Of a stretch of DNA of 64,000 bases, positions 16,498-25,844 are shown piece after piece. Under the pieces are notes generated by a model. That model saw only the letters and a program-made list of their open reading frames with translations. It made no database searches and was not told the origin of the DNA. The number at the start of each line of letters is the position of its first letter. The first letter of the stretch is position 1. This stretch comes from Flavobacterium panacis (GTDB taxonomy: Bacteria > Bacteroidota > Bacteroidia > Flavobacteriales > Flavobacteriaceae), in contig NZ_JANKMS010000001.1 of assembly GCF_024649945.1 (NCBI RefSeq), positions 186,001-250,000 of the forward strand, in the 5' to 3' direction. Made by a program: the position numbers and the translations under genes.

Positions 16498-19400
16498 TTA
16501 AAATGAAAGGTTAATAGCAAAAGTATATTGTGCTGTAATTGGGAAAGCTACCCCTCCTGTATTACGGAACTCAGGATCTTGACCATGTAAGTTTTTGTCT
16601 GAGTAAATCAACCATGGATTAACTGCTGATGCTTTTAAATTAAAAGTACCTAAACCTAACTTCCTTTTAAAATCACTTGGAAATTCCCAACCAAGAGAAA
16701 TATTTTTTAATCTTACAAAATCACCACTAGCAATTCTAACATCAGAAAAATTATAAGTGTTATAGGCAATTTGCATGTTGTTATCACCATAATTTCTGTT
16801 CATTAATTGATCTGCAATAACAGGTACATTAGTACGGTTTTCGTCACCTGGATTGATCCATCTGTTAGCAAACTCTTTTGTAAAAACAGTTAAATCAGTG
16901 TATTTGTTACTATAAACTGGGTTTAATCTTACTTTATTACCTCCTGATCCTACTACAAATACATAAAGAGACCAGCTTTTGTAAGTAAAAGTATTGGCAA
17001 GACCAATTGATTTATTAGGCTCAACTGATCCCTCATATTTCAAATACTTCATAACATCATTTGTATCCTGAAAATCAGCATCTGTAATATTACTTTCAGC
17101 ACCATCTTGCAATTTAAATGTTGGTAATCCTTCATTGTTTAAACCCGTCAATTGATAGGAATACAATGAGTTTCTAGGATGCCCTACAGTATTACCACCA
17201 TTTCCAGCTATCAAATCAAATGCAGAAGGTCTGTTTGCCAATTTTGTAATTTTTTGATCGTAAATAGAAAAGTTTAATGTAGTAGACCATTTGAAATCAG
17301 GTGAAGCAATATTTTGAGTTGTAAAACCAACCTCAATACCTTTAGTTTCCATGTCTGCATTATTACCCATTTTTACAGCTTGTCCCCCCACTCCAGATGT
17401 AATAACATAGTCAATCAAATCAAATGCTTTACGTCTGTAAACATCAGTTGTAAACTGAACTCTGTTTCTAAACATCCCTAAATCAACACCAATGTTTGTT
17501 TCGAATTGTTTTTCCCAAGTCAAATCCTGGTTTTGCAAATCCTGAATACGTATTGCGTTTTCTCTGTCAGTTGTTGCAAAACGATCTGTGATATAACTTT
17601 TATAAATTGCTAAAGAGTTAGTTGCAGGTCCTGCAGTTGCTGTTAAACCATAAGAAGCTCTAAGTGCTAAATTGTTTACAGATTCTACATCTTTCATGAA
17701 TTTTTCTTCCTTGATATTCCATTTACCACTCACTGTGTATGTTGGCAACCATCTAGAAGAACCTGTATCTCCTTGTCTATTAGATCCATCATAACGCCCT
17801 GTTAACGAAGCAGTATAACGACGATCGTATGTATAACCAACTTTTCCAAAGAAACCAACAGTACGTTCTCTTTCAGCTCCAAAATCATAGTAAGTATTTC
17901 CTTCATTAACCAATTTTTCAATCAACTTAGGATCGATAAAAGCACTAAGACCTTTTTCATATTGTAAACCTGCAGCTGTAAAGTTGTCATTGTTTCTATC
18001 AACAGATCTAAATTCTGTACCAAAGAAACCTTCTAGCTCATGTTTTTCATTAAATGTATTTCTGTAAGTAACACTATTTCTAACATTGTAAGAAGTCATG
18101 TCATTAGTGTATTTTCTCAAGAATCCTCCATTTTGCAGCACTGAAATTTTAGGCGCTGTTAAATCATTTGGATCTTGGTATAAAAACACGTTATCTTTCT
18201 GAATTTGTGTGTTTGGATTAGCTCCAACTCCAGCATTATAAGCTCCTACAACATTCGAACCTTCATAAATTTTATGCTCTCTAGATGTAGTAGCATAACG
18301 AGCTGAACCTGTAAAATTATAAGTTAAACTTTTACTGATTTTGTATTCTAAATCTCCCTGAAAACGAATGTCTTTAACTTTTATTCCAAGTTTATTATTA
18401 TTCAATTCGTTGATAATATTCATTGGAGCCCAGTTATTTTGATAGTACTCCAAATTTCCATTTTCATCATAAGGTCTCAATGTTCTGCTTGTACTCAAAA
18501 CATAATTAAAAGGATTGATATCAAAATCTCTTGTAACCTTTCCGAACACAACATCATTTTTACTTTCGTAAGTACCAGGAGCTTCCTGATCACGAGCAGA
18601 GGCAAGTGTTGACAAAGTAATATTCAATCTGTCATTGATGTAGAATGTTCCTTTTAAGTTTGATGATAATTGTTTTACATTATCCGCAATAGTCCATCCT
18701 GGATCTGTGTAATATCCTAAAGAGCCATAGAAAGTATTGTTTTTTCCACCTCCTGAAAAACTTAATGAATGATTTTGAGTAATTGATGGTCTAAATAAAA
18801 CTTTAAACCAGTCTGTATTAGCTAATTCATATTTTTTCAAGAACTCATTAACATAAGGCTGGTCGTTTTTTACACCATACAAACCATTTGAAGTTTCGTA
18901 AAGATTAACTTGTTTTGCAAGAATACCATAAACGCCACTAAATCTTGATGTTAATGATGAACTTTGGCTTAAATATCCTTTTTCTCTCATCTCTTGGAAA
19001 ACACTCATTGACTCCTGAGAATTCAAAACGTCGTATTGTGTGTAACTTGGTACAGCTCTTACAGTATTCTCAAGAGAGTAAGTAATTTTTAAAGGAGCAT
19101 CTCTACGACCTTGTTTAGTAGTTACAACCACAACTCCATTTAATGATCTTGAACCATAAATAGAAGTAGCCGAAGCATCTTTAAGAATTTCAATACTTTG
19201 AATATCATTAGCATTTAATCCTGCTACAGCAGAACTTAATAATGTTGCTGAGTTACCAGAAGCTAAATCTGCAAATGTTACATTGATGATATCTTCTTGA
19301 ACAACTCCATCAATTACCCATAATGGTTTTGTATCTCCAAAAATAGAAGAAGAACCACGAACTGTAATTTTAGGAGTAGAACCGAAAGATCCTGTAACGT

Positions 19401-20211
19401 TTTGTACAGTAACTCCGGCAGCTTTACCTTCAATCATTCTACTTACGTCAACAACACCATCTACTTTTAATTCAGCTCCAGAAATTTTACTGATTGCTCC
19501 AGTAAATGTTCTTTTAGACGTTTTTTCGTATCCAGTTGTAATAACAACCTCTTTAAGATTCTGTCCAGCTTCTGTTAATACGATTGTTGGTGTAATGTTA
19601 TCTATGCCAATTTCTTTAGATTCCATACCAACATAAGAAATTACTAAACGGTTTACGTTAGCAGGCATTTCGATAACAAAATTTCCATCAAAATCGGTCA
19701 AAACAGCCGTTTTTGTTCCTTTTGCCATTACTGTAGCTCCCGGAAGCGGGCTACCAGTTTGGTCTGTTACTTTTCCTTTGATGATTGGTCCAAAAGTCAA
19801 AAGCTCAAACAATGAATCGTGATTGTTGACACTTGAAAAAGAACCATTAGCATTCTTTTGAAGTACTATCTGATTGCTTACTTCTGAAAAAGTAATATTA
19901 AATGGTACTAATATCCTACTTAGAATACTAGATAAAGTTTCTTGATTTGCTTCTATACTAACTTTCTGTGTAAGTTGAGGAAGTCTAGAATTATAAGAAA
20001 ATTTTACATGAGCAGATTTTTCAATTTTAGATAAAGCATTGTCTAAAGTTAGATTTTCGACTGTAATTGTAACTTTAGTATCTAGTTTTTTCTGCCCATT
20101 TACATTATTTGCCATCGTAACACTTGAGAATATAAGTGCTAACACAAATTGAAACAGCGTTATTTTCATGATTTGGTGAAGTAATCGTTGCTTGACAACA
20201 GGTTTTTTCAT
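16498..20211 (-). CDS. SusC/RagA TonB-linked outer membrane transporter with signal-transduction domain
   Basis: 1237 residues, longer than average because of an extra N-terminal STN (secretin/TonB short) domain at about residues 45-100, after the signal peptide. Then come a carboxypeptidase-like beta-sandwich (IIKGKVTDQTGSPLPGA, about 143), a plug domain (WVIDGVVQED and GSRSLNGVVVV), and a 22-strand barrel ending in the terminal aromatic residue typical of such barrels (FAINLSF). The STN domain usually contacts FecR, and the ecf-fecR pair lies just upstream, so ligand binding probably turns on this operon. A small hairpin (20265-20290) lies in the 230-base leader between fecR and this start. 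Confidence 0.93.
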   Translation of the reverse strand: MKKPVVKQRLLHQIMKITLFQFVLALIFSSVTMANNVNGQKKLDTKVTITVENLTLDNALSKIEKSAHVKFSYNSRLPQLTQKVSIEANQETLSSILSRILVPFNITFSEVSNQIVLQKNANGSFSSVNNHDSLFELLTFGPIIKGKVTDQTGSPLPGATVMAKGTKTAVLTDFDGNFVIEMPANVNRLVISYVGMESKEIGIDNITPTIVLTEAGQNLKEVVITTGYEKTSKRTFTGAISKISGAELKVDGVVDVSRMIEGKAAGVTVQNVTGSFGSTPKITVRGSSSIFGDTKPLWVIDGVVQEDIINVTFADLASGNSATLLSSAVAGLNANDIQSIEILKDASATSIYGSRSLNGVVVVTTKQGRRDAPLKITYSLENTVRAVPSYTQYDVLNSQESMSVFQEMREKGYLSQSSSLTSRFSGVYGILAKQVNLYETSNGLYGVKNDQPYVNEFLKKYELANTDWFKVLFRPSITQNHSLSFSGGGKNNTFYGSLGYYTDPGWTIADNVKQLSSNLKGTFYINDRLNITLSTLASARDQEAPGTYESKNDVVFGKVTRDFDINPFNYVLSTSRTLRPYDENGNLEYYQNNWAPMNIINELNNNKLGIKVKDIRFQGDLEYKISKSLTYNFTGSARYATTSREHKIYEGSNVVGAYNAGVGANPNTQIQKDNVFLYQDPNDLTAPKISVLQNGGFLRKYTNDMTSYNVRNSVTYRNTFNEKHELEGFFGTEFRSVDRNNDNFTAAGLQYEKGLSAFIDPKLIEKLVNEGNTYYDFGAERERTVGFFGKVGYTYDRRYTASLTGRYDGSNRQGDTGSSRWLPTYTVSGKWNIKEEKFMKDVESVNNLALRASYGLTATAGPATNSLAIYKSYITDRFATTDRENAIRIQDLQNQDLTWEKQFETNIGVDLGMFRNRVQFTTDVYRRKAFDLIDYVITSGVGGQAVKMGNNADMETKGIEVGFTTQNIASPDFKWSTTLNFSIYDQKITKLANRPSAFDLIAGNGGNTVGHPRNSLYSYQLTGLNNEGLPTFKLQDGAESNITDADFQDTNDVMKYLKYEGSVEPNKSIGLANTFTYKSWSLYVFVVGSGGNKVRLNPVYSNKYTDLTVFTKEFANRWINPGDENRTNVPVIADQLMNRNYGDNNMQIAYNTYNFSDVRIASGDFVRLKNISLGWEFPSDFKRKLGLGTFNLKASAVNPWLIYSDKNLHGQDPEFRNTGGVAFPITAQYTFAINLSF

Positions 20212-20441
20212 AATTTTGGTTTGTTTTGATTAATACTATTCGAGTGTATTTTAAGAAACATCATAAATTACTCTTTACAGAGAGTGATTTACAAATTGTA
20301 AGTGTCGAGGATGTTACAGCATATTCGGCACTTTTTTTATGCATTTACTTTTTACATAGGCAGTTATCTCTTTATTTTAGCTTTAGACATTCAGTTTAAT
20401 TTTGGTTTTTCTATTCTTTATTTTATTGAATTTACATCTCT

Positions 20442-21557
20442 CTAGTTACAGCCAGAAGTCGTAATTACAATTTGATTTCCATTCATTTCATAATTTGTAT
20501 CGTTACCAATACTTTTACAAATAATTTTTAGTTTTTCAGCTAATGGTTGATCGCTTAATGAAGTGGTTAATCGGCAGTCTTTTAACTTATCATGAGGAAA
20601 ATCAATATCTACTAAATAAGCTTGTTCTATTGTTTCAAGAATTTGCGCTACTGGAATATCAGTAAACTCAAAACTCAATTGTTCAATATTGGTTATACTG
20701 TTTACTAAAACTGGATCTGCAGTGATATTTGTAATTTTATTAAAAACAAACTCTTTACGAGCAAATCGCACTGCCTGATTAGGAAGCAAAACAATCTCAT
20801 CATTCTCAACAGAACCAGCAAGCTCATTTGATTTTACCCTAACTTTACCGGTGCGAACAAGAACTTCAACGTTTTGCTGATCAGGATAAGCTTTTATTCT
20901 AAAACTGGTTCCCACCACTCTCGTTACAATTTCGTTAGCGTAAACAAAAAAAGGCTTTTTAGGATTTTTACTAATTTCAAAGAAACCTTCGCCGGATAAA
21001 TACACCTTTCTTTCGTTTCCGGTAAAGATCTTAGGGTAACTTAATTTACTATTTGGCTGAAGCAAAACCGAACTACCATCTGACAAAGTAACAATTTGAG
21101 ATTTTTCGGTATTATTTGTCTGTTCTACTAAACCTTCATTATTTTCTTCAACCAATTCTTTATAGGTAACTACATTGTCAGTTGGTAAAATATCATTTTT
21201 AAAAAACCAAGTTGAAAAAACACCAACTAAAATTGCTGCTGCAATACCGCTAATCCAGTATCGTTGTATTTTAAGTTTTCTAAAATTTGAAGTTTCTTGA
21301 GAAATTGCTTCTCTCTGTTCAATTTTATGCCAAGTCTCTTGTAAAGCTTCATGGACTTGACTGGAAGATAATTTTGAATCTGGAACTTTCATGGCTAATA
21401 ATAAAAGCCTTGCATCTTCGACAAGTTTTGCCCTTTGAAGATTCTCTAAAGTCCATTCTTCCCAGCCTTGTTCATCAACTTTGGATAAGATCCATAATTG
21501 AAAAGATTCATCAGCTAAGAAGTCTTCTATTTCGGTATATTGATTACGTTTTTGCAT
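20442..21557 (-). CDS. FecR family anti-sigma factor
   Basis: 371 residues. A cytoplasmic N-terminal part (1-105) would hold the sigma factor. One membrane helix (YWISGIAAAILVGVFSTWFF, about 110-129) follows. The periplasmic FecR domain begins with NTEKSQIVTLSDGSSVLL and includes YLSGEGFFEI and VVGTSFRIKAY. The C-terminal DUF4974 (SFEFTDIPVAQILETIE) is STN-like. It senses the liganded SusC through its STN domain and releases the ECF sigma factor. It lies 90 bases downstream of the sigma factor gene. Confidence 0.93.
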   Translation of the reverse strand: MQKRNQYTEIEDFLADESFQLWILSKVDEQGWEEWTLENLQRAKLVEDARLLLLAMKVPDSKLSSSQVHEALQETWHKIEQREAISQETSNFRKLKIQRYWISGIAAAILVGVFSTWFFKNDILPTDNVVTYKELVEENNEGLVEQTNNTEKSQIVTLSDGSSVLLQPNSKLSYPKIFTGNERKVYLSGEGFFEISKNPKKPFFVYANEIVTRVVGTSFRIKAYPDQQNVEVLVRTGKVRVKSNELAGSVENDEIVLLPNQAVRFARKEFVFNKITNITADPVLVNSITNIEQLSFEFTDIPVAQILETIEQAYLVDIDFPHDKLKDCRLTTSLSDQPLAEKLKIICKSIGNDTNYEMNGNQIVITTSGCN

Positions 21558-21647
21558 CTTATTATTAAGGTTACAAAAACAAAGAGGACAGTTTTTATAT
21601 TATATACTCACTTATTTAAGATTTTTTTTTGATTTTTTCTTAAAAAA

Positions 21648-22253
21648 TTACAAAAGCCCTGAAGATATAAGGATTAACAGAGGAATACTTCCCTTCCATT
21701 CTTTACGAAGACTTAACAATCCGCGATGTAATAAGTTATTTGCTGATTGATAATTCACATCTAAAAGATCTGCAATTTGATCTACACTTAATCCTTGATG
21801 GTAGCGAAGATATAAAGCCTCTTTTTGACGACCTGGCAAATCATTAAGTAATTTATTCAAGTATAAGACGCGTTCTGCCGTTACTTCATCTTCTACCAGA
21901 TCATTTTCTATAGAAAAGTCAAATAAAAACTCTAAAACATCTGTAGTTGTTGTTTTTTTAAAAACATGATCTCTTTCATGTAAACGCGAAATTCTTTTTC
22001 TAACACTAGAAAGGAGATAAGCTTTTACAATCACATTATCTTGCAACGAATTACGATACAACCAAATATCAGCGAAAACATCCTGAATACAGTCTTGCAC
22101 TTTTTCCGCAAAAGGAGAAAGCGAATTTCCATAATTAATTAAATCACGATAATATTTCTCAAAAAGTAAAGAGAATGATCTTTCATCACCATTTTTAAGA
22201 TTATTCCACAGAATAAAATCATCTAATACTTTGTTTTTTAAAATCTGGCTCAT
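21648..22253 (-). CDS. ECF RNA polymerase sigma-70 factor
   Basis: 201 residues with region 2 (FEKYYRDLINYGNSL and DCIQDVFADIW) and region 4 (LPGRQKEALYLRYHQGLS, then VNYQSANNLLHRGLLSLRK). The C-terminal hydrophobic tail (PLLILISSGLL) is common in Bacteroidota ECF factors. It most likely directs transcription of the adjacent SusC operon once FecR frees it. The gene has a long AT-rich leader upstream (22254-22453) in which I see no clear TAnnTTTG box. Confidence 0.93.
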   Translation of the reverse strand: MSQILKNKVLDDFILWNNLKNGDERSFSLLFEKYYRDLINYGNSLSPFAEKVQDCIQDVFADIWLYRNSLQDNVIVKAYLLSSVRKRISRLHERDHVFKKTTTTDVLEFLFDFSIENDLVEDEVTAERVLYLNKLLNDLPGRQKEALYLRYHQGLSVDQIADLLDVNYQSANNLLHRGLLSLRKEWKGSIPLLILISSGLL

Positions 22254-22453
22254 AACCTAAAAGCATTGAGGCGTAAAAATCAAATCATTAAAAAGAAATA
22301 CTTTTCTAGAAACAATATGAATTCTTTGCATTGATTAAAAATTAACTTTAACAAAAAAATAAGTTTTCAATTCATTCTAATTTAACAAAAATTAAACAAG
22401 ATTTTTACACAACTAGGACATTTAATTCATACAAAATGAAATAAATTTTAACA

Positions 22454-22585
22454 TTATTTTTTGTTTTTGTGTGATAAATATAGAAAAGGAAATAATAAAA
22501 ACCCAATAATTACAAAAAAAATAAGACTTTTTCTAAATTCATCAATATTTGCGGTATTTTTTTTACTTAATCTTAAATTTACCAT
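22454..22585 (-). CDS. Possible 43-residue single-helix membrane peptide
   Basis: An open frame from ATG at 22585 to TAA at 22454 in the 538-base gap between the ECF gene and the next gene. The peptide has a polar N-terminal part (MVNLRLSKKN and on to DEFRKS), then one clear membrane helix (LIFFVIIGFLLFPFLYL), and a basic tail (SHKNKK). The charge pattern fits a real small membrane protein, but length is short and no strong ribosome site or -7 box is seen. The rest of the gap (22254-22453 and 22586-22726) is AT-rich with no other structure I can support. Confidence 0.35.
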   Translation of the reverse strand: MVNLRLSKKNTANIDEFRKSLIFFVIIGFLLFPFLYLSHKNKK

Positions 22586-22726
22586 ATGTTAAATTTTAAT
22601 TAACTAAATCAGGTTTCTCCGTTTCTAATTCGCTAACTTTTTTAAACTTGGAAAACGCTTTTATAAAAATGAAATAAAAAAAGCATAGATAAATAGATTA
22701 AAGAAAACATAAATCTCTAAACGCTT

Positions 22727-22774
22727 AAAAAAAAGAAAGCCTTGCTGATTATTCCAGCAAGGCTCTTTTTTTTT
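22727..22774 (-). terminator. Intrinsic terminator downstream of the 22792 gene
   Basis: AGCCTTGCTG (22738-22747) pairs perfectly with CAGCAAGGCT (22755-22764) around a 7-base loop, with T-runs on both strands. It mainly serves the minus-strand gene ending at 22792. Confidence 0.85.
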
Positions 22775-22791
22775 ATATATTTTGAATTAGC

Positions 22792-23220
22792 TTAGAAAGC
22801 TACATTCCATCTTGGTAATTTCTCGTTTTCATCTAAGAAATTTTGCAAAACCTGTCCTTCAACAGCGGTTGGGATTGCTTTTACATCAGCGGTAAAAGTT
22901 TCATACCAAACGACTTCAAGTTCAGAAATGTTTTCTAATTTCATTTGAGCTGGCCACGAATATTTTCTTCCTGTTTTTGCAAATTGATGTCCGTTTACGA
23001 TTTTATCATAAAGTCCACCATTTTTACTTTTTAAAGTTCCATCATTCTGAACAGTTCCTGTTGAACCAACCATGATTAATTCTTTTTCCGCGCCTTCAAC
23101 AGCATAAACCACAAAAATTCCAGCACTTCCTTCTGGAGCGTTACAAACTTGCTCTAAACTATCTTCAATTGTAAAAGTAAAACTATTGCTTACTTTAAAT
23201 TTTTCTAAATCTTTACTCAT
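22792..23220 (-). CDS. Unknown cytoplasmic protein, possibly GIY-YIG-like
   Basis: 142 residues, no signal or membrane helix. GIFVVYAVEG and LIMVGSTG resemble the two strands of a GIY-YIG nuclease core with changed signature residues, and a C-terminal EGQVLQNFL followed by LPRWN could supply the family's glutamate helix. The similarity is weak and the catalytic arginine is not obvious, so nuclease activity is not claimed. It is a single-gene unit between two hairpin terminators, with an 8-base repeat tract just upstream of its start. Confidence 0.7.
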   Translation of the reverse strand: MSKDLEKFKVSNSFTFTIEDSLEQVCNAPEGSAGIFVVYAVEGAEKELIMVGSTGTVQNDGTLKSKNGGLYDKIVNGHQFAKTGRKYSWPAQMKLENISELEVVWYETFTADVKAIPTAVEGQVLQNFLDENEKLPRWNVAF

Positions 23221-23240
23221 TCTTTTTTATTTTTAAGCTC

Positions 23241-23272
23241 CTAAGATACTGAGGTTCTGAGATGCTAAGTTT
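23241..23272. repeat. 8-base-period degenerate tandem repeat
   Basis: Four octamers in register, CTAAGATA, CTGAGGTT, CTGAGATG and CTAAGTTT, lie 20 bases upstream of the 22792-23220 start codon. Same family as 10999-11038 and 47930-47969. Confidence 0.7.
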
Positions 23273-23306
23273 TTTTTTCCTTTATATACCTCAGTCTTTA
23301 AAATGT

Positions 23307-23339
23307 AAAAAAGTCTCAACTAATAATTGAGACTTTTTT
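23307..23339. terminator. Intrinsic terminator of sucD
   Basis: AAAAAAGTCTCAA and TTGAGACTTTTTT pair perfectly around a short loop, 28 bases beyond the sucD stop. The hairpin is symmetrical and can work on both strands. Confidence 0.88.
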
Positions 23340-23366
23340 GGAATTTATTATTTCTGGACTTGAAGA

Positions 23367-24239
23367 CTATCCAAGTACTTCTTTTACTTTTTTACCAATT
23401 TCAGCTGGTGAATCAACAACGTGAATTCCGTTGTCTCTCATAATTTGCTTTTTAGCAGCAGCTGTATCATCAGAACCTCCAACAATAGCACCTGCGTGCC
23501 CCATTGTTCTACCAGCAGGAGCAGTTTCTCCAGCGATAAAACCAATAACTGGCTTACGGTTACCATCAGCTTTAACCCATTTAGCAGCATCAGCTTCTAG
23601 TTGACCTCCAATTTCACCAATCATAATGATTGCTTCAGTTTCTGGATCGTTCATTAATAATTCAACAGCTTCTTTAGTTGTAGTTCCAATGATTGGATCT
23701 CCACCAATTCCGATAGCTGTAGTGATTCCTAAACCTTGTTTTACAACTTGGTCAGCAGCTTCGTAAGTTAAAGTTCCTGATTTAGAAACGATACCAACTG
23801 TTCCTTTTTTGAAAACAAAACCTGGCATAATACCAACTTTAGCTTCACCTGGAGTAATTACACCTGGACAGTTTGGACCAATTAACCTAGAATTTCTTTC
23901 TTTAACATAATTATTTGCTTTAATCATGTCTGCTACAGGAATACCTTCTGTAATAGCAATAATTACTTTAATTCCTGCATCAGCAGCTTCCATAATTGCA
24001 TCAGCAGCAAAAGCTGGCGGAACGAAAATGATAGATGTATCAGCTCCAGCCTGATCTACAGCATCTTTTACTGTATTAAAAACCGGACGGTCTAAATGGC
24101 TTGTACCACCTTTTCCTGGAGTTACACCTCCAACAACATTAGTACCGTACTCAATCATTTGAGAAGCATGGAAAGTTCCTTCGCTTCCTGTAAATCCCTG
24201 AACAATTATTTTGGAATCTTTATTAACTAAAACACTCAT
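23367..24239 (-). CDS. sucD: Succinate-CoA ligase subunit alpha
   Basis: 290 residues, the normal length. SucD carries the phosphohistidine used in the tricarboxylic acid cycle step that converts succinyl-CoA to succinate with formation of ATP or GTP. Visible motifs are the CoA-binding [11 protein letters not shown] near the start, [21 protein letters not shown] and the active-site [13 protein letters not shown] near residue 245. The beta subunit gene is not in the window, as is common in Flavobacterium. A -7 box precedes the start and a strong terminator follows. Confidence 0.97.
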   Translation of the reverse strand: MSVLVNKDSKIIVQGFTGSEGTFHASQMIEYGTNVVGGVTPGKGGTSHLDRPVFNTVKDAVDQAGADTSIIFVPPAFAADAIMEAADAGIKVIIAITEGIPVADMIKANNYVKERNSRLIGPNCPGVITPGEAKVGIMPGFVFKKGTVGIVSKSGTLTYEAADQVVKQGLGITTAIGIGGDPIIGTTTKEAVELLMNDPETEAIIMIGEIGGQLEADAAKWVKADGNRKPVIGFIAGETAPAGRTMGHAGAIVGGSDDTAAAKKQIMRDNGIHVVDSPAEIGKKVKEVLG

Positions 24240-24274
24240 GATATATATTTTATGTAAGTTTTTAAATTGTGTTG

Positions 24275-24282
24275 CAAAAATA
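24275..24282 (-). promoter_or_regulatory. -7 promoter box for sucD
   Basis: Reads TATTTTTG on the minus strand, 35 bases before the ATG. No clear -33 TTG at the right distance. Confidence 0.45.
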
Positions 24283-24325
24283 AGGTTTTGTAATGTATTT
24301 TGCCTCTTTTATTGTCAAAAAAATA

Positions 24326-24688
24326 TTAAGAAAATTGACTCATCTGATAACCTTTGTAAAGTTTATCATCTTTGATCTGCCAAATTGTTGAAAAATGAGC
24401 CAAAAGCATTTCTTCTCTTGGATTCTCAATTGTTTTCACAAAGTGAGAATAACGCACTGACACTAAATCGTCTTCACTGATAATATGGCTAATCCTAACT
24501 TTAGATCGTACATAAGCACGACTGAGTTCATTGGCCATTTCAATAATCGAGTCGTAATCCATCTGAATAAGACCTTTACTACTGTTCCATTCCAGTGTCA
24601 CATCAGGATGCAAATATGTTTTTAAAATTTCGCTATCGATTAAGGCATCTGACTTATAAAATTTCTGAACAAATTCTTTAATAGACAT
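24326..24688 (-). CDS. NTF2/SnoaL-like protein
   Basis: 120 residues with the cone-shaped NTF2-like pattern: an N-terminal helix (IKEFVQKFYKSDALID), a HPDVTLEWNSSKG strand, and C-terminal strands (EEMLLAHFSTIWQIKDDKLYKG). Such small folds bind ligands or catalyse diverse reactions; no specific role can be assigned. The start is one base from the stop of the upstream LpxD-like gene, so the two are translationally coupled. Confidence 0.8.
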   Translation of the reverse strand: MSIKEFVQKFYKSDALIDSEILKTYLHPDVTLEWNSSKGLIQMDYDSIIEMANELSRAYVRSKVRISHIISEDDLVSVRYSHFVKTIENPREEMLLAHFSTIWQIKDDKLYKGYQMSQFS

Positions 24689-24689
24689 A

Positions 24690-25619
24690 TTACTTCAATT
24701 TATTTAAAATTTCAGGAATCTTCTTAATATTGGCAAGTTGTTTCAATTTTTCTCTAGATTCTTCGATAGGAGTTCCAAAATATGATTTTCCTCCTTCAAC
24801 AGATTTAGTTACACCTGTTTGTCCCATTACAACCGCTTTTGAGCCAATTGTAATACCGCTAGTAGTTCCTACCTGACCCCACATTGTAACTTCATCTTCA
24901 ATAATTACACAACCAGCAATACCTGTTTGTGATGCAATTAAGCATTTTTTTCCGATAACAGTATCATGTCCAACATGTACTTGATTATCTAATTTTGTTC
25001 CAGCTCCAATAGTTGTATCTCCTGTAACTCCTTTGTCAATTGTACAAAGTGCTCCAATTCCAACATTATCTTCAATCACTACTCGACCACCAGAAATCAA
25101 TTGATCGAAACCTTCTGGACGTTTTTTATAATAAAAAGCGTCTGCTCCTAAGATAGTTCCAGCGTGAATGATAACATTATCACCGATTACAGTATGATCA
25201 TAAATAGAAACATTAGAATGAATGAGACAGTTTTTCCCAATCTTAACATGGTTACCCACAAAACTATTAGGCTGAATCACAGTACCCTCCCCTATTTCTG
25301 CTGTTGGAGCAATAGCTACATTAGCAAATTGAAAAGGCTTAAAATGTCTGGTCAGAATATTAAAATCTCTAAATGGATCATCTGAGATTAAGAGTGCTTT
25401 ACCTTCAGGACATTCTACTTCTTTGTTTATTAAAACAATAGTAGCAGCTGATTGCAAAGCTTTATCGTAGTATTTTGGATGGTCAACAAAAACAATATCT
25501 CCAGGCTCAACGACATGTATTTCGTTCATACCTAAAACCTGAAAGTCTTTGTCCCCAATAAATTTGCAATTAAGCAAATTAGCAATTTCTTGTAAAGAAT
25601 GACTCTTTGGAAATTTCAT
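24690..25619 (-). CDS. LpxD-like UDP-3-O-acylglucosamine N-acyltransferase paralogue
   Basis: 309 residues: an LpxD-type N-terminal uridine-binding domain (about 1-95) and a left-handed beta-helix of hexapeptide repeats (about 100-270). The catalytic-histidine region reads NQVHVGHDTVIG, in line with LpxD, and a C-terminal helix follows. A longer, canonical LpxD lies nearby at 28793-29839, so this is a paralogue that may use another acyl chain or sugar nucleotide. It is coupled to the NTF2-like gene and separated from efp by a 225-base repeat-filled gap. Confidence 0.85.
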   Translation of the reverse strand: MKFPKSHSLQEIANLLNCKFIGDKDFQVLGMNEIHVVEPGDIVFVDHPKYYDKALQSAATIVLINKEVECPEGKALLISDDPFRDFNILTRHFKPFQFANVAIAPTAEIGEGTVIQPNSFVGNHVKIGKNCLIHSNVSIYDHTVIGDNVIIHAGTILGADAFYYKKRPEGFDQLISGGRVVIEDNVGIGALCTIDKGVTGDTTIGAGTKLDNQVHVGHDTVIGKKCLIASQTGIAGCVIIEDEVTMWGQVGTTSGITIGSKAVVMGQTGVTKSVEGGKSYFGTPIEESREKLKQLANIKKIPEILNKLK

Positions 25620-25626
25620 ATATTAT

Positions 25627-25842
25627 AATTAGAAAATTTGTCAATTAGAAAATGAGTCAATTAGCAAATCAATAAACAAAAATTGTGTTGATCAAAAATT
25701 ATCTAATTGACACATTGTCAAATTATCTTAATTAAAAATTTTATCAATTAGAAAATGAGTCAATTAGAATATGAATATACAAAATTTTGTCGATTCACAA
25801 ATTATCTAATTGACTCATTGTCAAATTTATCTTAATTAAAAA
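25627..25842. repeat. Duplicated hairpin element built of 8-base steps
   Basis: The whole spacer between efp and the LpxD-like gene is repeats. It starts with octamers AATTAGAA, AATTTGTC, AATTAGAA, AATGAGTC, AATTAGCA and AATCAATA, then an inverted arm (ATTATCTA, ATTGACAC, ATTGTCAA, ATTATCTT). The arrangement is then repeated with changes from about 25744 (TCAATTAG, AAAATGAG, TCAATTAG). Each copy of about 100 bases can fold back on itself. Confidence 0.8.
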
Positions 25843-25844
25843 AA

